A DNA stretch of 64,000 nucleotides from Streptomyces sp. 135 (lineage in GTDB: Bacteria > Actinomycetota > Actinomycetes > Streptomycetales > Streptomycetaceae). Numbering within the stretch: position 1 is the stretch's first letter; every line of letters begins with the position of its first letter. The translations under genes were made by a program, and so were the position numbers. The stretch spans positions 5,704,001 through 5,768,000 of the forward strand of contig NZ_CP075691.1 in NCBI RefSeq assembly GCF_020026305.1, written 5' to 3'. The notes under the pieces are model-generated. The model did no database searches, was not told the origin of the DNA, and saw only the letters and a program-made list of their open reading frames with translations. Of this stretch, positions 55,050-64,000 are shown in pieces.

Positions 55050-58000
55050 CCCCGAACCAGCCTTCCATGGCCGACCGCTTCAGCGCCCTTGGCAGCGAGC
55101 AGCGCGTGCGCCTGATGCGCCGCCTCGTCGAAGCCGGCCGCACCCGGGAGATCCCCCAGGTCGTCCCGCCCCGGGACGCCGGCGGACCCGTGCCGCTCAG
55201 CCCCGCCCAGCGGGACCTGTGGGTGTACGAGTCGCTGTATCCCGGCACCCCGGCCCTCAACCTCTGCTGCGCCTACCACTTCGACGCCGCCGAGGGCCCC
55301 GTGGACCCTGCCCGCCTGGAGGCCGCGCTCACCGTCGTCCAGAGCCACCACGACATCCTGCGCACCCGGATCTCCGGCACGGCGGACGACCCGCGCGTCG
55401 ACTTCCCCGACGAGGGCCCCTTCGTCCTGGAGCGCGAGGACCTGCGCGGCACGAGCACCACCATCGGACAGGCCTTCCGCGCCTTCCGCCGCCGCCCCTT
55501 CGACCTCACCGCCGACCGGCTCATCCGAGGCCGCTTCGTCCGCGTCGACGACACCCGTACGACGCTGATGCTGAGCCTGCACCACATCATCACCGACTGG
55601 TGGTCCTTCGACGTGTTGCAGAGCGAGTTCGCCGAGGCGTACCGCGCCGTGCGCGAGGGCACCGAGCCGAAGCTCACCCGCCCCGCGATCCAGTACGCCG
55701 ACTTCGCGTCCTGGCAGGGCGAACTGGAGGCCGCCGGGGTCTTCGACGACCGCCTCGGCTTCTGGCGCCGCTACCTCGCCGACCCACCGGGCCCGCTGAC
55801 CGTGCCGGGCCATGGGGACCCCGAGGCGGGTGGCGAGGACGGCATCGTCCAGATCCGCTTCCGCGTCGACGCGGACACCACCCGCGCCGTCTGCGCGCTG
55901 GCCCGCGAGCGCGGCGCCTCCGTGTACGTCGTCCTCATGACGGCCTTCGCGGTCCTCGCGCACCGCGTCACCGGCGCCGACGACCTGGTGCTCGGCACCC
56001 CGGTCGCCAACCGCTCCGCCAAGGGCCTGGAACACGTCATCGGCTACGTGATGAACGCCGTGCCGACCCGCTGGCGCATCGCCGAGGACGACTCCTTCGC
56101 CGACGTCCTCGCCCGCTTCGGCGCCGACTTCCCCGCCCTCATGGCGGGCGCCGACCTGCCGGTGGGCCGCATCGTCTCGGCCGCCGCGCCCGAACGCAGC
56201 GCGGGCCGCTCCCCCCTCTTCCAGTGGGTGTTCATGCACCTGACGGAGCAGCCGAGCGTCTCCGCCGTACGGGAGTTCGCCGAGCCCGAGCGCATCCACA
56301 CCGGCGGCGAACACGACCTGGTGGGCGTCGTGCGGGACAACGGCGACGGCATGGACGGCAGCTTCGAGATCCGCACCGACCTGTTCGCCCCTGACGCGGT
56401 GACGCGCTGGGCGGACAGTTATCTGACCCTGCTCACGCGCGTCATCGCCGACCCGACCGCGCCCCTGCGGGACCTCGACGTGCTGCCGGGTGCCGAGCGC
56501 CGCCGCCTGCTCGCCCTCGCGCGCGGACCGGCCGCCCCGGAGCCCGAGTCGCTGCCGGACATGGTGGCCCGGCACGCCGCCCGCACCCCCGACGCCCCCG
56601 CCCTCGAAGCCGACGGGCTGCGTCTCTCGTACGCCCAACTGACAAACCGGGTCGAGCGATTGGCGGGCGTCCTGGTCCGCCACGGCGCGGGGCCCGAGCG
56701 GACCGTCGCCCTCGCCCTCGGGCGCGGCGCGGACATCCCGGTGGCCGCGCTGGCCGTGCAGCGGGCCGGGGCCGCGTATCTGCCGGTCGACCCCGACTAC
56801 CCGGCCGAGCGTGTCCGCCGCGTCCTCGACGACGCGGCGCCCGCGCTCCTCGTCACCGACGCGCGCACGGCCGCCGCCGGTGTCCTGCCGCCGACGGACG
56901 TGCCCCGCCTCGTCCTGGACGACGACGCGTACGACAACGCGTATGCGGGCGCGCCCCTGACCCCCGCGCCCCTGGACCCGGCGCACGCCGCCTACGTCAT
57001 CCACACCTCGGGCTCCACCGGCACCCCCAAGGGCGTCGTCGTCACCCACGCCGGGGTCGCCGCGCTCACCCGCGGCCTCGTGGACCGTTTCGCCCTGGAC
57101 GCCGGCGCGCGGGTCCTCCAGCTCGGCTCACCGGCGTTCGACATCTCCGTCGCCGAGATGTGCATGGCCTTCGGACCAGGCGCCACCCTCGTCGTGCCGC
57201 CGCCGGGGCCCCTCGCGGGGGATGGCCTCGGCGCGGTCCTCGCCGAGCGGCGGATCTCCTGCGCCATGGTGCCGCCGTCCGTCCTCGCGACCGTGCCCGA
57301 CGCCCCCTACCCGGCGCTGCGCGCGCTCGCCGTCGGCGCCGAGGCCTGCCCGCCCGGCCTCGTGGCCCGCTGGGCCGTCGCCGGGCGCCGCCTCCACAAC
57401 GCGTACGGCCCCACCGAGGCCACCGTCGCCGCCACCCTGTCCGGCCCCCTGACCGGCGACGGCACCGCGCCGCCCCTCGGCACCCCGGTCCCGGGCACCG
57501 CCGCCCACGTCCTCGACGCACGGCTGCGGCCCGTCCCCACCGGGGTCGCGGGCGAGCTGTACCTCTCCTCGGCGGGCCTGGCCCGCGGCTACCTCAACCG
57601 GCCGGGCGCCACCGCCGAACGCTTCGTCGCCGACCCCTACGGACCGCCCGGTTCCCGCATGTACCGCACGGGCGACCTGGCGTACCGCGACGACGACGGC
57701 ACCCTCCACTACCTGGGCCGCACCGACGACCAGATCAAGCTGCGCGGCCTGCGCATCGAACCCGGCGAGATCGCCGACGCCCTCACCCGGCACCCCTCGG
57801 TGGCGCGGGCGACCGCGGCCGTACGCGAGGACGCCGACGGCCGCCCCCAGCTGACCGGCTACGCCGTGCCCGCCCCCGGCCACACCGTCGACCCGACCGC
57901 CCTCCTCGCGTACGCCGCCACGCTGCTGCCCGCGCACATGGTGCCCTCGGACGTCGTGGAGCTGCCCGAACTGCCCCTGACCCGCAGCGGGAAGCTCGAC

Positions 58001-59787
58001 CGGGCCGCCCTGCCCGCACCCCGGGCGGCCGCGGCGACGCGGGCCCCGGCCTCCGCCCGCGAGAAGGAGCTGTGCGGCCTCTACGCGCGCGTCCTCGGTG
58101 TCGACGAGGTGGGCGCCGACGACGACTTCTTCCGGCTCGGCGGCGACAGCATCATGGCCATCCAGCTCGCGGGCCAGGCCTCGGCGGCCGGCCTCGTCCT
58201 CGCACCGCGCGACGTGTTCACCCTCCGTACGCCCGCACAACTGGCCCTCCACGCGCGGTCCTCGGACGGCAGCGGCCCGGACGCGTCGGACACCGGTGTC
58301 GGCCGCTTCCCGCTCACGCCCGTCATGCGGTGGTGGCGTGAACTCGGCGGCGACCCTTGGGCGTTCACGCAGTCGATGGCGTTCCCCGTGCCGCCCGGCA
58401 CGGACCGGGAGCGGATCGAGGCCGCGGTGCGCGGGCTCACGCGGCGCCATGGCGCGCTCCGGATGCGGCTGCTGGCACCGGAGGCCGAGATGGAGGTGGC
58501 CGATGAGGTGCCGCCGGGCGTCGGCATCGAACGCGTAGAAGTGGCCGACGAGGCCGAAGCACGCGCCAGAGCCGGGAAGTTGGCGGCCGCGATCCGTCTC
58601 GCCCCGGAGGACGGCGAGATGTTGCGCGCCGTCTGGCTGGACGCCGGTCCTGTGCGGCGGGGCCTGCTGCTCCTGACCCTGCACCACCTGGCCGTCGACG
58701 GCGTCTCGTGGCGGGTCATCGGGCCGGAAGTGGCGGCCGCGCTCAGCGGCGTCCCCTCCGACGCGGCAGCCGCCCCGGCGACCTCCTTCCACCGGTGGGC
58801 CGGGCTGCTCGCCGAGGAGGCCGTGCGCCCCGAACGCGTGGCGGAGGCGGCGTGGTGGCAGGACCGGCTGGCGGCGGCGGACGACGCGCGGTTCGCCGCG
58901 GGCCGGGCGCCGGATCCCGCCGGGCGGCCGTCACCGTCGAGCTGCCCGCGGCCCTCACCGAGGCCGCGCTCACCACGCTGCCCGCCGCGTTCAACTGCGG
59001 ACCCGACGCGGTGCTCCTCACCGCGCTTGCCTCGGCGGCCGTACGCCACCGGGGCACCGGCACCCGTCTGCTCGTGCACCTCGAAGGGCACGGCCGGGAA
59101 GCGCTGTCGGCACCGGCGGACGTGTCGCGGACGGTCGGCTGGTTCACGACGCAGTACCCGGTCCTCCTGTACACGGCCGCACCCGGCGCCGACCGAACGG
59201 GCAAGGGCGCGGCCGTCGAGGCGCTCAAGGCGGTGAAGGAGCAGCTGCGGTCCGTGCCCGACGGCGGCATCGGCTGGGGTCTCCTGCGCCACCTCAACCC
59301 GGACACCGCCCCGCTCCTCGCCGAACTCCCCGTCCCGGACGTGCGGTTCAACTACCTCGGCCGGCTCAACGCCCGGGACGCGGGCGGCGGTGAACTGCTC
59401 GACGCGGGCCCCGGCGCCGTACCGCTCGGCCACGCGGTCGAGATCGACGCCCTCGCCATGGAGGGCCCGGACGGGCTGCGCCTCGAAGCGACGTTCTCGT
59501 ACGCCGAAGGGGTCATCGCGGAGGGTGAGGTGCGGGAGCTGGCCCGGCTGTGGCGCGAGGCCGTCGCCGTACTCGTCCGGGAGACGGAGGAGGGCGGCCC
59601 GGTCGGCGCCACGCCGTCGGACTTCCCGCTGGTGGACCTGTCGGCGGACCAACTGGCCATGCTGGAGGGCGGCTTGGCCGACCTCCCCGAGCTGGAGGCG
59701 GAACCGGCGGACGGTCTCCCTGCACCGGGGGCAAAACCGGCGGACGGTCTCCCCGCGCCGGGGGCGGAATCGGAGGATGGCCGATGA
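55046..59787 (+). CDS. NRPS, C-A-T-E with a frameshift in the epimerisation domain
   Basis: About 1580 aa if read through. Condensation domain (45-470) has HHIITDW (179-185), with Trp where Gly is usual. Adenylation domain has HTSGSTGTPKG near 655 and A10 PLTRSGKLDR near 978; my eye-aligned code is D-I-A-M-A-G-A-V-A-K, without a confident substrate. T has Ser1035 in LGGDSIMA, the form seen before epimerisation domains. E starts near 1085 with HHLAVDG (1213). The frame breaks near 58915-58930; shifting by one missing base restores VTVELPAALTEA through VGWFTTQYPVLL and FNYLGRL to TGA 59787. The residue would be converted to the D form if the break is a sequence error. Confidence 0.9.
59704..59769. 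repeat. 33-bp direct repeat near the 3' end of the C-A-T-E gene
   Basis: Two adjacent 33-base units (59704-59736, 59737-59769) encode the tail repeat PADGLPAPGAK / PADGLPAPGAE. It lengthens the C-terminus that faces the next synthetase and could affect docking. Confidence 0.75.
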
Positions 59788-62700
59788 GCGGGCGCATCGC
59801 CGACGTCCTGCCGCTCACCCCGGTCCAGGAAGGGCTGCTCTTCCACGCCGTACGTGACGGCGAGGGCCCCGACCCGTACCTGGTCCAGGCCCGCTTCCGC
59901 ATCGGCCCCGGGCTCACCGCCGAGACGGTACGGGGCGCGCTCGCCGCGCTCCTGGACCGGCACCCCAACCTGCGCGCCTGCTTCCGGCACGAACGCCTCG
60001 ACCGCCCCGTGCAGGTGATCCCGCACAAGGTCGCGCTGCCCTGGAAGGAGGCCGACCTGACCGGGCGCGCGGCGGCCGAAGTGGCGTCCGCTACGGAGGA
60101 GTTGCTGGCCGAGGACCGTGCGGGCCGCTTCGACCTGGCACGTCCGCCGGCCGTCCGCGCCCTGTTCGTGCGGCACGACACCGGAGGCGAACTCGTCCTC
60201 TCCTTCCACCACATCCTGCTCGACGGCTGGTCCGTCCCGGTCCTGGAGCGGGACCTCGCGGCACTGGTCACCGGCAGGCCCCTGCCGCCCGCCGTGCCCT
60301 ACCGGCAGTACGCGCTGTGGCTGAGCCGCCAGGACCAGGGCCTCGCGGAGGTGGCCTGGCGCGAGGCGCTCGCGGACCTGGAACGGCCGGCACCGCTCGT
60401 GCCGCCGCAGTCAACGCAGTCACCGGAGCCGCCGGAGCCGCCGGATACCGGTGGCGAGGAAGGAGCACCGGACACCGCACGGCTGCACCTCACCGCCGAG
60501 CTGACCGCCGCGCTCTCCCGGCGCGCCGCCGAGGCGGGCGTCACCCTCAACACCGTCACGCAGGCCGCCTGGGCCCTGGTGCTCGCCCGGCTGACCGGCG
60601 GCCGGGACCTGGTCTTCGGCGGCGTCGTCGCGGGCCGCCCGCACGACCTGCCCGGGGCGGGGGAGATGGTGGGCCTGTTCATCAACACGCTGCCGGTACG
60701 GGTGCGGCTGCGCGACGGCGAGACGGTCGGGGAGCTGCTGACCCGGATCCAGGACGAGCAGGCGCGCCTGGCGCCCTACCACCACGTGCGGCTCGCGGAC
60801 GTGCGGCGGATGGCGGAGGCGGCTGCGTCCGGGGAACTCTTCGACTCGGTCCTCGCCTTCGAGAACTTCCCGCGCGGATCGCGGGAGCCGGGGGACGACG
60901 GCCCCGACACCGTGCGCGTCACGGACGTACGCGATGCCACGCACTACCCCGTGACGCTCGCCGTCGTCGCGGGGGAGCGGCTGTTCCTGTCGGTGGGCTG
61001 CCGGCACGGCCTCGACGCGGCGGTGGTCGCCGCACGCGTCGTACGGGCCTTCGAACAGCTGGCGGGGGACCTCGCGACGCCGGTGGACCGGATCGACGTA
61101 CTCCCCGAGGAGGAGCACCGGCGGCTGCTCGCGCGGTCCGCGGGCGCCCCGGCGGCGCCACTGCCCGGCCCCGCCACCGTGACCGGGCGGTTCGCCGCGC
61201 AGGCGGCCCGTACGCCGGACGCGCCCGCCGTGGAGAGCGGCGACGACGTCCTCACGTACGCCGCGCTCGCCGCGGAATCGGACCGCCTGGCGCGCCGCCT
61301 CACCGCCGCGGGCGTGGCACCGGGCTCCACGGTGGCCCTGCTGCTGAGCCGTTCGCCGTCGCTGGTCGTGGCGCAGCTGGCGGTGCTCAAGGCGGGGGCG
61401 TGCTGGCTGCCGCTGGACCCGGCCCAGCCGGCGGAGCGGCTCGCGCGTCTGCTGGACGGGGCGTCGGCGGGGCTGGTCCTGACGGAGGGGGAGCCGTCCG
61501 TGCCGCTGCCCGCCGGGGTGCGCCCCATGGCCGTACGCGGCCGCTCGCCGGAGTCCGCGGAGTCCGCGGCACCCCCGGCCGTCGCGCCGCATCCCGAGGC
61601 CCCGGCGTGCGTGATGTACACGTCCGGGTCGAGCGGTGAGCCCAAGGCGGTCGTGGTCCCGCAGCGGGCCATCGCGGACCTGGCCGCGGACAGGTGCTTC
61701 GGGGGCGCGGACGGCTCGGGAGCGCACCACCGGGTGCTGCTGCACAGCCCGCATACGTTCGACGCCGCCACCTACGAGATATGGGTGCCGCTCCTGAACG
61801 GCGGCACGGTCGTGGTCTGCCCCGCCGGGCCGGTGACCCCCGCCCTGCTGGCGCGGGTGCTGCCCGAGCGGCGCGTGACGGCGCTGTGGCTCACGGCGGA
61901 GCTGTTCCGCACGGTCGCGGAGCTGGCACCCGGGTCGTTGCGCGGGCTGCGCGAGGTGTGGACCGGCGGTGACGTCGTGGACGCCGAAGCGGTGCGCCGC
62001 GTCAGGCGCCACTGCCCCGGCACGGTGGTCGTGAACGGCTACGGCCCCACCGAGGCCACGGTGTTCGCGACGGCCCACCGCGTGACCGGGCCCGCCCCGA
62101 GCGGCGCGCCGCCCATCGGCCGCCCGCTGGACGGCACCCGCGTCCACCTCCTCGACGCCCGGCTGCGCCCGGTGCCGGACGGCTGCGCGGGGGAGGTGTA
62201 CCTCGCGGGAGCCGGACTCGCCCACGGCTACCTCGGACGCGCGGCCGCCACCGCCGAACGCTTCGTGCCCGACCCTCACGGCGCGCCCGGCACCCGCATG
62301 TACCGCACGGGCGACCTGGCCCGCAGAACCCCCGAGGGCACCCTCGTCTTCGCGGGCCGCGCGGACGACCAGCTCAAGATCCGCGGCTTCCGCGTCGAAC
62401 CGGCGGAGGTGGAGGCGGCACTGACGTCCTGCCCCAGACCCGCCTGGTCGCCGCGAGACGCCGGGCCGGCTGGCCCCCGGCGGCGGCCGACCGGCCGCGC
62501 TTGCCCGGCCCCGGCCGGCCCCACCCTGCGGCGGACCGCCGCCCGCACCTGCCCCCACGCCTGGGCCCGCGGGCCGTGCGCCCTCCGGCAGGCCGGCGGC
62601 GCTACGGAGCCGGCCCGCACCGACTTCTTCGCGTCCGGCGGCCACTCGCTGAGCGCGCTGCGCCTGGCCGGGCGGATCGAAGAGGCCTGGGGCGTACGGG

Positions 62701-63578
62701 TCCCCGTGGCCGCCCTCTTCGCGGCTCCGACGCCCGCGCGGCTCATCGCCCGCCTGGACACGGCCGGGCCCGGCGATTCCGCACGCGGGCGCCTCGCACC
62801 CGGCGGCGCGGAGAGCCTGGCCCCGCTGCTCGCCCTTCGCGCGGACGGCGACCGCGCCCCCCTCTTCTGCGTGCACCCGGGGCTCGGCGTGAGCTGGGCG
62901 TACACGGCCCTGCTGCCCCACCTCGCCCCGGACCGCCCGGTCTACGCCCTCCAGACCCCGGCCCTCTCGGCAGCCGGGGAGGGCGGCCCAGCACAACTCC
63001 CGGATTCCGTTGCCGAGTTGGCGGACCAGTACCTGACCCGCATCCGTACCGTACGGCCCCGCGGCCCCTACCTCCTCCTCGGCACATCCTTCGGCGGCCC
63101 CGTGGCCCACGAGATGGCGGTGCGGCTGCGCGCGTCCGGCGAGGAGGTCGCGCTGCTCGCCGTGGTGGACGCCATGCCGAAGCCGCCGGAGGCAGTCCGC
63201 ACCCCGCTCGCACCGGCCGTCGTCGAGGCGGAGGCCCGGCGCATCCTCCGCGAGGACGGAGCCGCGCTGGCGGGCATCGGCGACCACCGCCTCGCCGCGC
63301 TCGCCGAAGCGATCGCCCACCACGTGGTCATCGGCAGGAGTTGGGTCCCGTCCTCCTACGACGGCACCGTGACCCTCTTCGCCGCCACCCGCGACCCCGA
63401 GGCCATCCCCACGGAGGAGAAGGCCGCGGCCTGGCGCCGCGCCGCCACGGCGGTCGACGTCCACGAACTGGCCTGCGCCCACGCCGAAGTACTCCACGCG
63501 GCCCCGGCCGCACACATCGCCGCCACCCTCGAATCCACCCTCACCGGCCGCCCCCAAGCCCCCCTCCAGGGAGAGTGA
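59784..63578 (+). CDS. NRPS, C-A-(degenerate)-T-TE
   Basis: 1264 aa from ATG 59784, overlapping the previous stop (ATGA). Condensation domain has HHILLDG (142-148), the form seen after epimerising modules. Adenylation domain has YTSGSSGEPKA near 612; my eye-aligned code is D-A-Y-W-W-G-G-V-F plus the A10 Lys, which is missing, again valine-like. After VEAALTSC (62432) the sequence becomes Arg/Pro/Ala noise until FFASGGHSL. About 60-80 residues, including A10 and the first T helix, are lost. T Ser955 and a type I thioesterase with Ser1102 (GTSFGG), VVDAMP and a late His are intact. Either a real deletion or a mis-assembled GC-rich stretch. Confidence 0.88.
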   Translation: MSGRIADVLPLTPVQEGLLFHAVRDGEGPDPYLVQARFRIGPGLTAETVRGALAALLDRHPNLRACFRHERLDRPVQVIPHKVALPWKEADLTGRAAAEVASATEELLAEDRAGRFDLARPPAVRALFVRHDTGGELVLSFHHILLDGWSVPVLERDLAALVTGRPLPPAVPYRQYALWLSRQDQGLAEVAWREALADLERPAPLVPPQSTQSPEPPEPPDTGGEEGAPDTARLHLTAELTAALSRRAAEAGVTLNTVTQAAWALVLARLTGGRDLVFGGVVAGRPHDLPGAGEMVGLFINTLPVRVRLRDGETVGELLTRIQDEQARLAPYHHVRLADVRRMAEAAASGELFDSVLAFENFPRGSREPGDDGPDTVRVTDVRDATHYPVTLAVVAGERLFLSVGCRHGLDAAVVAARVVRAFEQLAGDLATPVDRIDVLPEEEHRRLLARSAGAPAAPLPGPATVTGRFAAQAARTPDAPAVESGDDVLTYAALAAESDRLARRLTAAGVAPGSTVALLLSRSPSLVVAQLAVLKAGACWLPLDPAQPAERLARLLDGASAGLVLTEGEPSVPLPAGVRPMAVRGRSPESAESAAPPAVAPHPEAPACVMYTSGSSGEPKAVVVPQRAIADLAADRCFGGADGSGAHHRVLLHSPHTFDAATYEIWVPLLNGGTVVVCPAGPVTPALLARVLPERRVTALWLTAELFRTVAELAPGSLRGLREVWTGGDVVDAEAVRRVRRHCPGTVVVNGYGPTEATVFATAHRVTGPAPSGAPPIGRPLDGTRVHLLDARLRPVPDGCAGEVYLAGAGLAHGYLGRAAATAERFVPDPHGAPGTRMYRTGDLARRTPEGTLVFAGRADDQLKIRGFRVEPAEVEAALTSCPRPAWSPRDAGPAGPRRRPTGRACPAPAGPTLRRTAARTCPHAWARGPCALRQAGGATEPARTDFFASGGHSLSALRLAGRIEEAWGVRVPVAALFAAPTPARLIARLDTAGPGDSARGRLAPGGAESLAPLLALRADGDRAPLFCVHPGLGVSWAYTALLPHLAPDRPVYALQTPALSAAGEGGPAQLPDSVAELADQYLTRIRTVRPRGPYLLLGTSFGGPVAHEMAVRLRASGEEVALLAVVDAMPKPPEAVRTPLAPAVVEAEARRILREDGAALAGIGDHRLAALAEAIAHHVVIGRSWVPSSYDGTVTLFAATRDPEAIPTEEKAAAWRRAATAVDVHELACAHAEVLHAAPAAHIAATLESTLTGRPQAPLQGE

Positions 63579-64000
63579 ACCCAGTGGACGCACCGCACCC
63601 GGCCGACACCACCCCCGAGCCCGTCCCGACGGCCTCCACCGGCGAGGAGTACGAGTTCCCCCTCTCCGACGCCCAGAGCCGCCTCCTCGTCCTGGACCGG
63701 ATGAACCCCGGCACCGCCCAGTACAACGTCCCCGCCGCCTTCACCGTGCACGGCCCCTTCGACCTCGGCGCCCTCACCCGCGCCCTGGACGCCGTCGTGG
63801 CCCGCCACGAAGCCCTGCGCACCGTCTTCCGCATCGCCGCCGACGGCACGCGGGCGCAGATCGTCTCCGCCACCGGCCGCGCGCACCTCACGGTCGAGAA
63901 GGACGTACCGGCATCCGAGGCGGACGCACGGATGCGTACCGACGCGGCCCGCCCCTTCGACCCGGCGACAGGACCGCTGCTGCGCTGCACGGTGTACACC
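63575..64000 (+). CDS. NRPS, start of another condensation-type domain (partial)
   Basis: The GTG at 63575 overlaps the previous stop (GTGA); GTG 63584 has a better-spaced AGGGAG and is equally possible. The visible 142 codons show a condensation-domain beginning: EFPLSDAQSRLLVLDRMNPGTAQYNVP, then LTRALDAVVARHEALRTVF and FDPATGPLLRC. The HHxxxDG motif would lie beyond the window. It shows that the assembly line continues after a gene carrying a thioesterase. Confidence 0.9.
   Translation, partial: MNPVDAPHPADTTPEPVPTASTGEEYEFPLSDAQSRLLVLDRMNPGTAQYNVPAAFTVHGPFDLGALTRALDAVVARHEALRTVFRIAADGTRAQIVSATGRAHLTVEKDVPASEADARMRTDAARPFDPATGPLLRCTVYT

Overview
The window is about 73% G+C by eye, with strong third-codon GC bias, GTG and ATGA/GTGA start overlaps, a conservon, Ku/LigD-type repair genes and a multi-gene NRPS cluster. 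This fits a Streptomyces chromosome. From memory, the middle (2-oxoglutarate decarboxylase, sensor kinase/regulator, lon, PBP/SEDS pair, LigD polymerase, Ku) follows the order of the S. coelicolor SCO5281-SCO5309 region. No database search was possible.

Layout. (1) 1-11761, plus strand: a compact conflict/peptide-modification locus. It encodes the tail of a probable trypsin-co-occurring protein, a trypsin-VMAP-C protein, a MoxR AAA+ ATPase, a 1310-aa protein with a vWA-type MIDAS motif, a 61-aa peptide, an FxsB-type radical SAM/SPASM enzyme and a TIR-like/NB-ARC/TPR protein. (2) 11842-20638: kgd (minus; frame breaks in its Ala/Pro linker), a kinase/regulator pair, a spermidine-synthase-like protein, a rhomboid-like membrane protein and a methyltransferase. 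(3) 20786-25809: lon behind an HspR-type HAIR operator, a secreted GH25 muramidase, a MarR regulator and a PP2C-like phosphatase. (4) 26169-32436: conservon cvnA-B-C-D with a StyA-type flavin monooxygenase. (5) 32406-40433: NlpC/P60 hydrolase, a small hypothetical, TetR, two divergent diiron proteins, a PBP/SEDS pair and an SH3 protein with heptad repeats. (6) 40530-45304: CseC-like kinase without a regulator gene, lipoprotein, class F sortase, a membrane-anchored surface protein (frameshifted), a NERD-like protein and an NTF2-like protein behind paired operators. (7) 45412-48478: DNA ligase and LigD-type polymerase divergent from ku. (8) 48588-64000: an NRPS cluster opening with a CRP-like palindrome, then MbtH, an MFS transporter, A-T-C-T, a luciferase-like monooxygenase, C-A-T-E, C-A-(degenerate)-T-TE, and the start of another condensation domain running off the window.

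How the parts fit. Region 1 looks like a regulated immune or self/non-self system: a protease, a MoxR/vWA chaperone pair and an NTPase receptor sit in tight coupling with a modified-peptide module. Region 8 looks like a peptide antibiotic or siderophore-type pathway with its own exporter, and its promoter may be read by Crp. Four genes (kgd, the surface protein and two NRPS genes) are broken by indels or deletion in GC-rich tracts. Residual assembly error should be excluded before treating any of them as pseudogenes.
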